NCBI GenBank assembly: GCA_051892815.1 | Contig: JBJFGP010000109.1 | Span: forward strand, 1-16,662 | From: JAXFQS01 sp051892815 | GTDB lineage: Bacteria > Verrucomicrobiota > Kiritimatiellia > RFP12 > DVOR01 | Direction of reading: 5' to 3' | DNA length: 16,662 nt | Shown: piece after piece, positions 1-6,642 of the stretch | Layout: each line of letters begins with the position of its first letter | Position numbering within the stretch: the stretch's first letter is position 1 | The notes under the pieces: model-generated | The model's database searches: none | The model's input: the letters and a program-made list of their open reading frames with translations, nothing else | Told to the model about the DNA's origin: nothing | Translations under genes and position numbers: made by a program

Positions 1-28
1 TTCTTCTCTTGGTTAGTCGGTATGCCTT

Positions 29-137
29 GGGGGTGTTTGGGGGGCAGGATGGGGATGGGGAGAAATATATCGGTTGGGGGAAGTGGTTGTGGATGAGGGG
101 GTTGTGGGGTGTGGGGGATATTTTTGGGTGGGGTGGG
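29..137 (+). other. G-run-rich leader with G-quadruplex potential upstream of nrdD
   Basis: The first ~140 bases hold no credible gene and are very poor in C on the plus strand. Runs of G at 29-33, 39-44, 51-54 and 57-60 are separated by loops of 5, 6 and 2 bases, which fits the usual four-run G-quadruplex rule. A second set lies at 97-101, 106-109, 113-117, 126-128, 130-133 and 135-137, with one 8-base loop. They lie on the nrdD-sense strand, upstream of the proposed promoter, so a structure would form mainly in DNA unless transcription starts further upstream. Whether they fold is not known. Confidence 0.5.
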
Positions 138-147
138 TGTTATGGGC

Positions 148-176
148 TTGCAATGGCGCAATATTTGGTGTAGTAT
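148..176 (+). promoter_or_regulatory. candidate sigma-70 promoter of nrdDG
   Basis: TTGCAA (148-153) and TAGTAT (171-176) are separated by 17 bases. Each matches the sigma-70 consensus at 4 of 6 positions, so the call rests mainly on spacing and on its place about 70 bases before the nrdD start. The spacer and the first base of the -10 are covered by the upstream candidate NrdR box, which fits a repressed promoter. Confidence 0.35.
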
Positions 177-203
177 GTGGGTGTTGGCCACTATGAGTTG
201 TGG
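156..203 (+). promoter_or_regulatory. candidate pair of NrdR boxes
   Basis: Two 16-base sites lie at 156-171 (GCGCAATATTTGGTGT) and 188-203 (CCACTATGAGTTGTGG). Compared with a typical NrdR box of the form ACACWATATATWGTGT, I count roughly 11-12 of 16 positions in each. They start 32 bases apart with a 16-base gap, about three helical turns. NrdR is the ATP/dATP-sensing repressor of ribonucleotide reductase operons and typically binds paired boxes at this spacing. The paired position, more than either site alone, supports the call. Confidence 0.5.
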
Positions 204-247
204 TGCGTTGATTTTGTGTTTGTGTTCAAGGAAAGGTGGTTTTGGCG

Positions 248-2437
248 ATGAAGGTGATGAGTATTATCAAGCGCAGTGGGCAGGAGGTGCCGTTTGATAT
301 TTCGAAGATTGCCAATGCGATTCGGAAGGCGTCGCAGGCGGTGGATTACCGCAATGCGTTGTCGGAGGGGCGGATTCGGTTGATTGCGGAGGAGGTGGCG
401 GGTGTCTGCGAGGCGCGGGACCGGGCGATGACGGTGGAGGAGATCCAGGATGTGGTCGAGAATAAGATCATGGAGATGGGCTCGCCGGAGATTGCGAAGA
501 AGTATATTGTCTACCGTTATCAGCGGGCGTTGGCGCGCAAGGCCAATACGACGGATCAGCAGATTCTGTCGCTGATCGAGTGCAACAACGAGGATGTCAA
601 GCAGGAGAATTCGAACAAGAATCCGACGATCAATTCGGTGCAGCGGGATTATATGGCGGGGGAGGTCTCGAAGGATGTCTCGAGCCGTCTGCTGTTGCCG
701 CAGGATGTGGTGCAGGCGCATCGGGATGGGATGATCCATTTCCACGATATGGACTATTTCGCGCAGCATATGCATAATTGCGATTTGGTCAATCTGGAGG
801 ATATGCTGCAGAATGGCACGGTCATTTCGGGAACGATGATTGAGAAGCCGAAGAGTTTCTCGACGGCGTGCAATATCGCGACGCAGATTATCGCGCAGGT
901 GGCGTCGAACCAGTATGGCGGGCAGTCGATTTCGTTGACGCATTTGGCGCCGTTTGTCGAGGTTTCGCGGCAGGCGATTGCGCGCGAATTGCGGGAGGAG
1001 TGCGCGGAGACGGGGCTCAAGCCGGACGAGAAGGCGTTCTCCCAGATTGTGGAGCGCCGTGTGCGCAAGGAGATTCAGAAGGGTGTCCAGACGATTCAGT
1101 ACCAGGTCGTCACGCTGATGACCACCAACGGGCAGGCGCCGTTCGTGACGGTCTTCATGTATCTCGGGGAGGCGAAGGACGAGCGGGAGCGCGCGGATTT
1201 GGCGCTCATCATCGAGGAAGTCCTCCGCGAGCGTATCACGGGGGTCAAGAATGAGCAGGGGGTCTACATCACCCCGGCGTTCCCGAAACTCATCTATGTG
1301 CTCGAGGAGCAGAATGTTCGCGAGGGCACGCCCTACTGGTACCTCACCGAGCTGGCGGCGCGCTGCACGGCCAAGCGGATGGTGCCGGACTATATCTCCG
1401 AGAAGAAGATGCTTGAATACAAGGTTGACAAGAAGGGCGACGGGCACTGCTACACCTGCATGGGGTGCCGCTCCTTCCTCACGCCGTATGTCGACGAGAA
1501 CGGCAAGGCCAAGTACTACGGGCGCTTCAACCAGGGCGTCGTGACGGTCAATCTGCCCGATATCGCGCTCTCGGCGCACGGGGACGAAACCCGCTTCTGG
1601 CAAATCTTCGACGAACGCATGGAGTTGTGCCACCGCGCCCTGCAGAGCCGGCACGAACGCCTCTCGGGGACGCTCTCCGACGCGGCGCCGATCTTGTGGC
1701 AATACGGCGCGCTCACCCGGCTCGGCAAAGGCGAGAAGATCGACAAGTATCTCCACGGCGGGTACTCGACCCTCTCGCTGGGCTATGCGGGCCTCTGGGA
1801 GTGCGTGCTGGCGATGAACGGCAAGAAACTCACCGAACCCGAGGGCGAGGCATTCGGGCTCGAAGTGATGCGCAAGCTCAACGAGTACACCGCCAAGTGG
1901 AAGCAGGCCGAGAACATCGACTATTCGCTCTACGGCACCCCGCTCGAATCCACCACCTACAAGTTCGCCAAGTGCCTCCAGAAGCGCTTCGGAATCATCA
2001 AAAACATCACCGACCGCAACTACATCACCAACTCCTACCACATTCACGTCACCGAGCCGGTCGACGCCTTCACGAAGCTCTCCATAGAGGCCAAATTCCA
2101 GAAACTCTCCCCGGGCGGCGCGATCTCCTATGTCGAGGTCCCGAACATGCAGAACAACATCCCGGCCGTCCTCTCCATCATGCAGTTCATCTACGACAAT
2201 ATCATGTACGCTGAGCTCAACACCAAGAGCGACTACTGCCAAGTCTGCGGCTTCGACGGCGAGATGGAAATCGTCAAAGACCCCGCCGGGAAACTCCTCT
2301 GGCGCTGCCCCAAGTGCGGCAATACCGACGAGACCAAACTCAACGTCGCGCGCCGCACCTGCGGCTACATCGGCTCCCAATTCTGGAACCAAGGCCGCAC
2401 CCAGGAGATCAAAGAGCGCGTCCTGCACGTCTCGTGA
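248..2437 (+). CDS. nrdD: anaerobic (class III) ribonucleoside-triphosphate reductase, catalytic subunit
   Basis: Reduces ribonucleoside triphosphates to deoxyribonucleotides in the cytoplasm under anoxia with a glycyl radical. The 729-aa product has the usual family length. Residues ~1-95 form an ATP-cone allosteric domain (IIKRSGQEVPFDISKIANAI). C178 in HNCDLVN and C407 in MGCRSF correspond to the active-site cysteines of known NrdDs (E. coli C175 and C384). Two further cysteines, C401 and C404, make an unusually Cys-rich CYTCMGC stretch. A zinc-binding set lies at C664/C667 and C687/C690. The C-terminal RRTCGYIG carries the radical glycine, G706. I chose ATG 248 because AAGGTGG lies 8 bases upstream; GTG 236 and ATG 257 are alternatives. 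It overlaps nrdG by four bases, so the enzyme and its activase are co-translated. Wobble bases switch from G/T-rich to C-rich around position 1200-1400. Confidence 0.97.
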   Translation: MKVMSIIKRSGQEVPFDISKIANAIRKASQAVDYRNALSEGRIRLIAEEVAGVCEARDRAMTVEEIQDVVENKIMEMGSPEIAKKYIVYRYQRALARKANTTDQQILSLIECNNEDVKQENSNKNPTINSVQRDYMAGEVSKDVSSRLLLPQDVVQAHRDGMIHFHDMDYFAQHMHNCDLVNLEDMLQNGTVISGTMIEKPKSFSTACNIATQIIAQVASNQYGGQSISLTHLAPFVEVSRQAIARELREECAETGLKPDEKAFSQIVERRVRKEIQKGVQTIQYQVVTLMTTNGQAPFVTVFMYLGEAKDERERADLALIIEEVLRERITGVKNEQGVYITPAFPKLIYVLEEQNVREGTPYWYLTELAARCTAKRMVPDYISEKKMLEYKVDKKGDGHCYTCMGCRSFLTPYVDENGKAKYYGRFNQGVVTVNLPDIALSAHGDETRFWQIFDERMELCHRALQSRHERLSGTLSDAAPILWQYGALTRLGKGEKIDKYLHGGYSTLSLGYAGLWECVLAMNGKKLTEPEGEAFGLEVMRKLNEYTAKWKQAENIDYSLYGTPLESTTYKFAKCLQKRFGIIKNITDRNYITNSYHIHVTEPVDAFTKLSIEAKFQKLSPGGAISYVEVPNMQNNIPAVLSIMQFIYDNIMYAELNTKSDYCQVCGFDGEMEIVKDPAGKLLWRCPKCGNTDETKLNVARRTCGYIGSQFWNQGRTQEIKERVLHVS

Positions 2438-2922
2438 ACTACGCCCAAATCAGGACTTGCGACATCGCCAACGGCGAAGGCGTCCGAGTCTCCCTCTTCG
2501 TCACCGGCTGCACCCACCACTGCCCCGGATGCTTCAATCCGGAGCAGTGGGACTTCGCCGCCGGCAAGCCCTTCGACGAAGCCGCCCAAACCCTCGTGCT
2601 CGACGCCCTATCGCCCGCGCACATAGCCGGCCTGACCCTGCTTGGGGGCGAGCCGATGGAGCCCTCCAACCAGCGCGCGCTCCTGCCCTTCGTGCGCACC
2701 TTCCGCACCCGCTACGGCCGCACCCGGACACTCTGGGTCTACACCGGCTGCGAACTCGAGTGCGACCTCCAATCCCCCTCCCGCTGGCGCACCGAAGCGA
2801 CCGACGAACTCCTGGCCCTGACCGATGTTCTGGTCGACGGTCCCTTCATCGAACGCCTCAAAGACCCCTCATTGGCCTTCCGCGGTTCGAGCAACCAGCG
2901 CATCATCCGCCTCCACGCCTGA
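2434..2922 (+). CDS. nrdG: anaerobic ribonucleotide reductase activating protein (radical SAM)
   Basis: Radical SAM activase that uses a 4Fe-4S cluster and S-adenosylmethionine to create the glycyl radical on NrdD. The 162-aa product is close to the usual ~155 aa. The cluster motif CTHHCPGC places cysteines at 26, 30 and 33, with the CxxxCxxC spacing of the superfamily. LLGGEPME (GGEP at 71-74) is the SAM-binding motif expected in this family. The reading frame is open further upstream, but only GTG 2434 gives the normal N-terminus (NYAQIRTCDIANGEG). That GTG overlaps the nrdD stop in a GTGA junction, pointing to translational coupling; there is no good separate ribosome-binding site. The last ten bases of the gene belong to a 73-bp repeat found again at 5608-5680. 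Confidence 0.95.
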   Translation: MNYAQIRTCDIANGEGVRVSLFVTGCTHHCPGCFNPEQWDFAAGKPFDEAAQTLVLDALSPAHIAGLTLLGGEPMEPSNQRALLPFVRTFRTRYGRTRTLWVYTGCELECDLQSPSRWRTEATDELLALTDVLVDGPFIERLKDPSLAFRGSSNQRIIRLHA

Positions 2923-2985
2923 GCGCGCCGGTGCCCACCTCCCGCCCCCGCCCCTAGCCACCGAACGCTCCCGCGCCTAGGCACC
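2913..2985 (+). repeat. 73-bp direct repeat, copy 1
   Basis: Matches 5608-5680 at 70 of 73 positions in the same orientation (differences at 2928, 2931 and 2972), with 40 identical bases from 2932 to 2971. It begins inside the last codons of nrdG and runs into the intergenic region. On the minus strand it contains two related sub-units, GGTGCCTAGGCGC and GGTGGCTAGGGGC. Similarity to copy 2 falls away at 2912 and after 2985. Confidence 0.93.
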
Positions 2986-3251
2986 ATCAGCCTCCGTCGG
3001 CGCGCACCTGCTTGCCGCACTCCTGCCTTGCCTTTGCTGCCGCTCCGGACGCCTCCGGGTGGGGAGAAAAACCGTATCGCGCCCTTTCGCAAAATAATTG
3101 TTCCAGCGCCCGGCAAATGCACTAATGGCGCTGACAAGGATTCCCGCGACATGGAAAACAAGAATTACTCCCGGCTCTTTAATTTTAGCCGGAAATCCAG
3201 TTGGCGAATGGATCTTATCCAATGGATAGCCAATCAAAATGGAGAAGTGCC
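2986..3251. other. intergenic region before the helicase gene, with two stem-loops
   Basis: No credible gene. A short inverted repeat (CCGGA 3045-3049, TCCGG 3054-3058) and a longer one (CCGGCT 3171-3176, AGCCGG 3187-3192, 10-base A/T-rich loop) are present. The second lies 60 bases before the chosen helicase start and could be an operator or leader hairpin. TTTAAT at 3179-3184, inside its loop, resembles a -10 element, but no good -35 accompanies it. I cannot name a promoter here with confidence. Confidence 0.4.
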
Positions 3252-5252
3252 GTGGACTTTGACGAGAAGAGCAATAGAGTCATTCCGAGTTGGTCTCAAC
3301 TGGAGGATTTGCGCAAGCCTTTGACCGAGGGAGAGAAGGCCCTGATTCGGAATCTGGACCGCTGCCTGCCCAGGGATGATTCCTGGCAAGAGGGCGATGA
3401 TGCTTTGGCAGACTATGACGGTTGGCTGATTTTTGTCCGCCCGTTTTTGAATGATTTGCGTCCGCCGGTCGTGGCGTTCAATCCTTCTGCCGGTGCGGTT
3501 ATTTTTGAGGTGAATGATTGGGATCTTCGGCGGTATCAGTCTGAGGTCGATAGGGAGAGTGAAGAGGGGGCTAACCTGTATGAACAGCTTGAGAATGGAG
3601 ACAAACGGCAGGTCGCGTGGCCGCAGCGACCGGTTGAACATTACAAAAAGGTGGTGATCGAGCAGCTATCCCCAATGCTTGGGGAAGCTGCAGATGATGG
3701 GGGTGGAAACTATTGGCTCATCAAAACGGCCGTCTATTGTCACCGGGCGAAAACCAGTGTAGTTTGCTCCAAATTGGATGGGGGCTCCAAATGCACAAAG
3801 AAGGGCGAGAGATACACTTCCCTTTTGGGATACGATGTGGATCAATGGGATTGGCGCGAACTATTGCCAAGGTCTCATAATTGGGATCCGAAATGGACTC
3901 CGGACCTGTTGTTCTGGCTGAACCCCCCGATTCATCGAATGGAACAGGGTACCGTGCTCAAGTTGAGGGGCAATCAGGTGAAACTCGCAGAGCCAACGCC
4001 CGGCCACTTCCGTATTCGAGGGGTCGCGGGAAGCGGCAAAACACAGGCGTTGGCCTATCGGGCGGCCAAGCTGGCCTCGCAAGAGAAGCGGGTGCTCATT
4101 CTGACATTCAATATTACGCTTTGGCACTATATCAAGGATATGGTGGCGCGCGCCCCTTTTACCTTCTCCTGGGAGCAGATCACATTCGACCACTTCCATG
4201 GGTTCTGCTGGAGGTTTCTCCCTTGGGAGTCCCGTCCAAACACCAGGAACGAGGAAAATCGCAAAAGATACTATGAGGAAATCGTGCCCCAGATGGTTGC
4301 GCGTGTAATCGAGCGGCACGAACGTGAGGTTGAGAAGTACGATGCCATCTTGATTGACGAAGGGCAGGATTATGTCTACAACTGGTACGACCTGCTGAAT
4401 ACCTATTTCCTATCCAAGCGGGATGAGGTGGTCGTTTGCTGCGACAAGCGGCAGAATATCTACAGGCGTGACCTATCCTGGCTGGACAAGCGCGTGACAC
4501 GCCGGGGGCTGGAGAAGTTTGGCGACTATATTGACTTGACGGTCAGCATTCGGCAACCGCCGAAGTTGGCCGCATTTGCGAAGGCATTTGCAGACAGATT
4601 TGCCTTGAGAAGCGACATTCCTCAAGTTGCACGGCGGAAGTTCCCCGACGAACTGATCTCGACGGAGCATATCGGGTGGCTGGAGTTATCCCCTTCAGAC
4701 GCGAAACCAGATGCGGCTGTGGTGACAACCATTTGGAAGCAAGTTCAGGCACTTGTGAAATCGGGGCAAAAACCGTCAGACATTGTGATTCTGGTGCCGA
4801 CCCACAAGATGGGGGTGGAGGTGTTAGAGAGGTTCCGCAAGGAACAGGTACGGGTGAATCACGTAATCGATGTGGGGGAGGGGCACCGTTCCAACAAAAA
4901 GGCTTTTTGGATGGAGGACGCTCGCTTGAAGTTATGCACCATCCACAGTTTCAAAGGCTGGGAACTGCAGAATGTCATCCTCGTCACTCCACTAGAGACG
5001 GAGGCCGGCTGGAGTAATATCGACAGCCTAGTCTATACGGCACTCACGCGCGTCAAACGCACGATTATCGTCTTGAACAGAAACCCGCGGTATTCGACAT
5101 TCGCGAAAGCAGCCCGCGCGGCGGCATCGGCCCCCAGTGTCACCCAATGGAGAGCAACAACGAACAATAAAGAAGTGGAGGCGCAAGGGGATGGTATCCC
5201 CAGTGTCTCCCGTTCCCAGGCCGGCGGTAATAGGCCAAAGTACGAGTTCTAA
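3252..5252 (+). CDS. NERD-like domain / UvrD-Rep-type superfamily 1 helicase
   Basis: A 666-aa ATP-dependent helicase. Residues ~20-200 resemble the N-terminal nuclease-related (NERD) region of NERD-helicase proteins (PFLNDLRPPVVAFNP, then FEVNDWDL). The motor carries Walker A GVAGSGKT (257-264), motif II DEGQD (369-373), a motif III-like DKRQNIY, motif V IHSFKGWE (564-571) and motif VI YTALTRVKR (595-603). The NERD Asp and Lys appear replaced by P72 and N88, so nuclease activity is doubtful. I chose GTG 3252 because GGAG lies 7 bases upstream; ATG 3222 and TTG 3201 are in-frame alternatives with poorer sites. The gene stands alone between 73-bp repeats and has lower G+C and less biased codons than its neighbours, suggesting acquisition. 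Defence or repair is a guess from family and context; the motor assignment is firm. Confidence 0.85.
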   Translation: MDFDEKSNRVIPSWSQLEDLRKPLTEGEKALIRNLDRCLPRDDSWQEGDDALADYDGWLIFVRPFLNDLRPPVVAFNPSAGAVIFEVNDWDLRRYQSEVDRESEEGANLYEQLENGDKRQVAWPQRPVEHYKKVVIEQLSPMLGEAADDGGGNYWLIKTAVYCHRAKTSVVCSKLDGGSKCTKKGERYTSLLGYDVDQWDWRELLPRSHNWDPKWTPDLLFWLNPPIHRMEQGTVLKLRGNQVKLAEPTPGHFRIRGVAGSGKTQALAYRAAKLASQEKRVLILTFNITLWHYIKDMVARAPFTFSWEQITFDHFHGFCWRFLPWESRPNTRNEENRKRYYEEIVPQMVARVIERHEREVEKYDAILIDEGQDYVYNWYDLLNTYFLSKRDEVVVCCDKRQNIYRRDLSWLDKRVTRRGLEKFGDYIDLTVSIRQPPKLAAFAKAFADRFALRSDIPQVARRKFPDELISTEHIGWLELSPSDAKPDAAVVTTIWKQVQALVKSGQKPSDIVILVPTHKMGVEVLERFRKEQVRVNHVIDVGEGHRSNKKAFWMEDARLKLCTIHSFKGWELQNVILVTPLETEAGWSNIDSLVYTALTRVKRTIIVLNRNPRYSTFAKAARAAASAPSVTQWRATTNNKEVEAQGDGIPSVSRSQAGGNRPKYEF

Positions 5253-5262
5253 TTGAACTCGT
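5242..5262 (+). terminator. stem-loop with the helicase stop codon in its loop
   Basis: ACGAGTTC (5242-5249) and GAACTCGT (5255-5262) form a perfect 8-bp inverted repeat around TAATT. The TAA stop (5250-5252) lies in the loop. No T-run follows, so it is not a classical intrinsic terminator. It may protect the 3' end of the message, act in termination with a factor, or be a protein-binding site. Confidence 0.4.
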
Positions 5263-5607
5263 TCGACTGGGCATCTGTTCCAGACCAAACCAGCGAATCT
5301 GTCAAGGCGACAAGACGGATACGCCCATTGTCCGTAAAAGGTCCGCTACCGATGTCGACACCTCACCGAGGCTCTTGCAACAAGCACGTTCTGAAGGTGA
5401 GCGACGGAAATCCCCACTCGCTTCCTTAGACTGCTCCCACCGAGCCGAAGAGGTGGGGAAGCCTCGCCCCATTAAAATTGTGCCTCGCCCTGCTGAATAG
5501 CAGTGACTGGGCGGTCAGTCCCCGGAAACTTGGTATCAGTATGAAGCGCCTGTCGAGAGTCTTGTCAACTGCCGGCAGGCGTAATGAAGATGTTCCCGTC
5601 ACCTTCC
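5253..5607. other. non-coding stretch downstream of the helicase
   Basis: About 350 bases with no recognisable gene on either strand. Short open frames exist (for example 76 codons on the minus strand, 5426-5656, continuing into the repeat), but none has a recognisable motif or a convincing ribosome-binding site. Small inverted repeats occur, such as CTGCT-GAAT-AGCAG near 5489-5502 and the adjacent GACTG/CAGTC. Composition is like the helicase gene rather than the flanking chromosome, so this probably belongs to the same acquired segment. It could contain a small RNA or a decayed gene; nothing seen decides this. Confidence 0.5.
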
Positions 5608-5680
5608 CCACGCCTGAGCGCGACGCTGCCCACCTCCCGCCCCCGCCCCTAGCCACCGAACGCTCCTGCGCCTAGGCACC
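5608..5680 (+). repeat. 73-bp direct repeat, copy 2
   Basis: Second copy of the repeat at 2913-2985, same orientation, three mismatches (5623, 5626, 5667). It includes the same CACGCCTGAGCGCG string that forms the end of nrdG in copy 1, here without a coding context. It lies 53 bases beyond the end of the convergent nitroreductase gene. Confidence 0.93.
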
Positions 5681-5733
5681 TTCGCCGCGGCAAGATGGGC
5701 AGGCTCGGGGGGCGGAGGTGTCAACCGGCGGGG

Positions 5734-6567
5734 CTATTGCCAGACGATTTTCGCGTAGGCGTCGCGCTGGACGCCACGGGCGTAGCGCACGGCGGGAAGG
5801 CCGAAGAGCATCGCGTAGAAGGGGGTCGTGCGGCGGATTCCGGAGGTCGCCTCCAGCAGTTCCGGCACGGCCGACTGCACGAGCCGGAGAAAGCCGCACC
5901 AGCAGGTCCCCAGGCCGTGGGCGTTGGCCAGCAGTTCGAATGCGCAAATGGCGGCGGCGACATCTTCGTTTGGGGTCGTCACCTCGGGGTTCTGCTCGTC
6001 GGAGGAGACAATCAGCATCCCCGGCGCGCCGCGGAAGAAGAGATCCTCTCCGCCCCGCCGCATGCGAATGGCGGGGGCCGCGAGCCAGCGGGGAAGCACT
6101 TTGGTCCCGTCGCGGTGGGCGGCCACGGCATTCAGGAAGCGCTGCCGGAAGGCGTCCATCGAGGCCCGGTCGGGATAGCAGGTGAAGGTCAGGCCGCGGG
6201 CGTTGCAGCCGGTGGGGGTGTTGCCCAGGGCCAGGAGGATGCGCCTGAGCAGGTCGCGGTCGACATCTTCCTGGCGGAAGTGGCGGATGCTGCGCCGCGT
6301 GCGCATCCAGTTCTCCGTCGCTGCCGCCGTCGGCAATTCCAGCCCGGCGAGGGGCACGGAATCTTCCGGCCGGCGTCCGTCGAAGACGATGGCGCCCTTG
6401 GGGCAAACCGCCAGGCAGTGCTGGCAGCGCATGCATTTCGACTCGTCGGGCAGGTTCGGACGCCCGTCCTCGCCGCGCCTCAAGGCCTTGAAGGCGCACT
6501 CTTTCACGCAGAGCCCGCAGGCGATGCACTTCCCCTCGTCCAATTCAAACAGTCTGCCCGATTCCAT
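5734..6567 (-). CDS. nitroreductase family flavoprotein with N-terminal 2x[4Fe-4S] ferredoxin domain
   Basis: A 277-aa fusion of a bacterial ferredoxin and an FMN-dependent nitroreductase. CIACGLCVKEC (C14, C17, C20, C24) and CMRCQHCLAVCP (C45, C48, C51, C55) bind two 4Fe-4S clusters. The nitroreductase part starts with RRSIRHF (91-97), the usual phosphate-binding start of the fold, and continues to the end. The family reduces nitro compounds, quinones or other acceptors; the ferredoxin part suggests a low-potential anaerobic donor in place of NAD(P)H. The physiological substrate cannot be read from sequence. ATG 6567 is preceded by AAGGAG with a 7-base gap; an in-frame TTG at 6597 is less likely. 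The gene begins 28 bases after a strong terminator with no room for an obvious separate promoter, so it probably depends on read-through from the mutase. Confidence 0.9.
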   Translation of the reverse strand: MESGRLFELDEGKCIACGLCVKECAFKALRRGEDGRPNLPDESKCMRCQHCLAVCPKGAIVFDGRRPEDSVPLAGLELPTAAATENWMRTRRSIRHFRQEDVDRDLLRRILLALGNTPTGCNARGLTFTCYPDRASMDAFRQRFLNAVAAHRDGTKVLPRWLAAPAIRMRRGGEDLFFRGAPGMLIVSSDEQNPEVTTPNEDVAAAICAFELLANAHGLGTCWCGFLRLVQSAVPELLEATSGIRRTTPFYAMLFGLPAVRYARGVQRDAYAKIVWQ

Positions 6568-6595
6568 CCGGCAACTCCTTCCCTTCTCGGCAACC

Positions 6596-6628
6596 AAAAA
6601 AGGCCGGAGCCGCCCAGCGACTCCGGCC
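6596..6628 (-). terminator. intrinsic terminator after the phosphohexomutase gene
   Basis: On the minus strand GGCCGGAG and CTCCGGCC form a perfect 8-bp G+C-rich stem (6621-6628 with 6602-6609) around an 11-base loop, followed directly by six T (6601-6596). It begins 14 bases past the mutase stop codon. This is the clearest rho-independent terminator in the window. Confidence 0.92.
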
Positions 6629-6642
6629 GAATCAATCGTGCG

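Larger units (their letters stand above)
2913..5680. mobile_element. putative acquired segment bounded by 73-bp direct repeats
   Basis: The two repeat copies bracket about 2.6 kb of unique sequence holding a single helicase gene (3252-5252) and ~620 bp of non-coding DNA. Three 60-base lines of the helicase and neighbours that I counted give about 50-52% G+C inside and about 67% outside. Recombination between the copies would delete 2,695 bp and restore a simple convergent nrdG/nitroreductase junction. I see no transposase, integrase or terminal inverted repeats, so the means of entry is unknown. A passive duplication bracketing the gene is the main alternative. Confidence 0.45.

Noticed and set aside
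109..297. A 62-codon frame with a hydrophobic middle overlapping the nrdD start, considered as a leader peptide.
   Set aside because: It has no ribosome-binding site, enters nrdD in another frame, and its Gly/Trp/Val content follows from G/T-rich DNA.
191..2428. A 745-codon open frame antisense to all of nrdD.
   Set aside because: It mirrors nrdD codon by codon, has a low-complexity D/E/L/R-rich product with no recognisable domain, and arises from biased wobble bases opposite a firm gene.
3028..3324. A 98-codon frame across the helicase start region.
   Set aside because: It overlaps the helicase gene in another frame, covers two hairpins, and its product is not recognisable.
5426..5675. Short frames on both strands downstream of the helicase, considered as a toxin, a small protein or an IS remnant.
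   Set aside because: No motif, no convincing start, and both run into the non-coding repeat. I saw no transposase-like residues or terminal inverted repeats.
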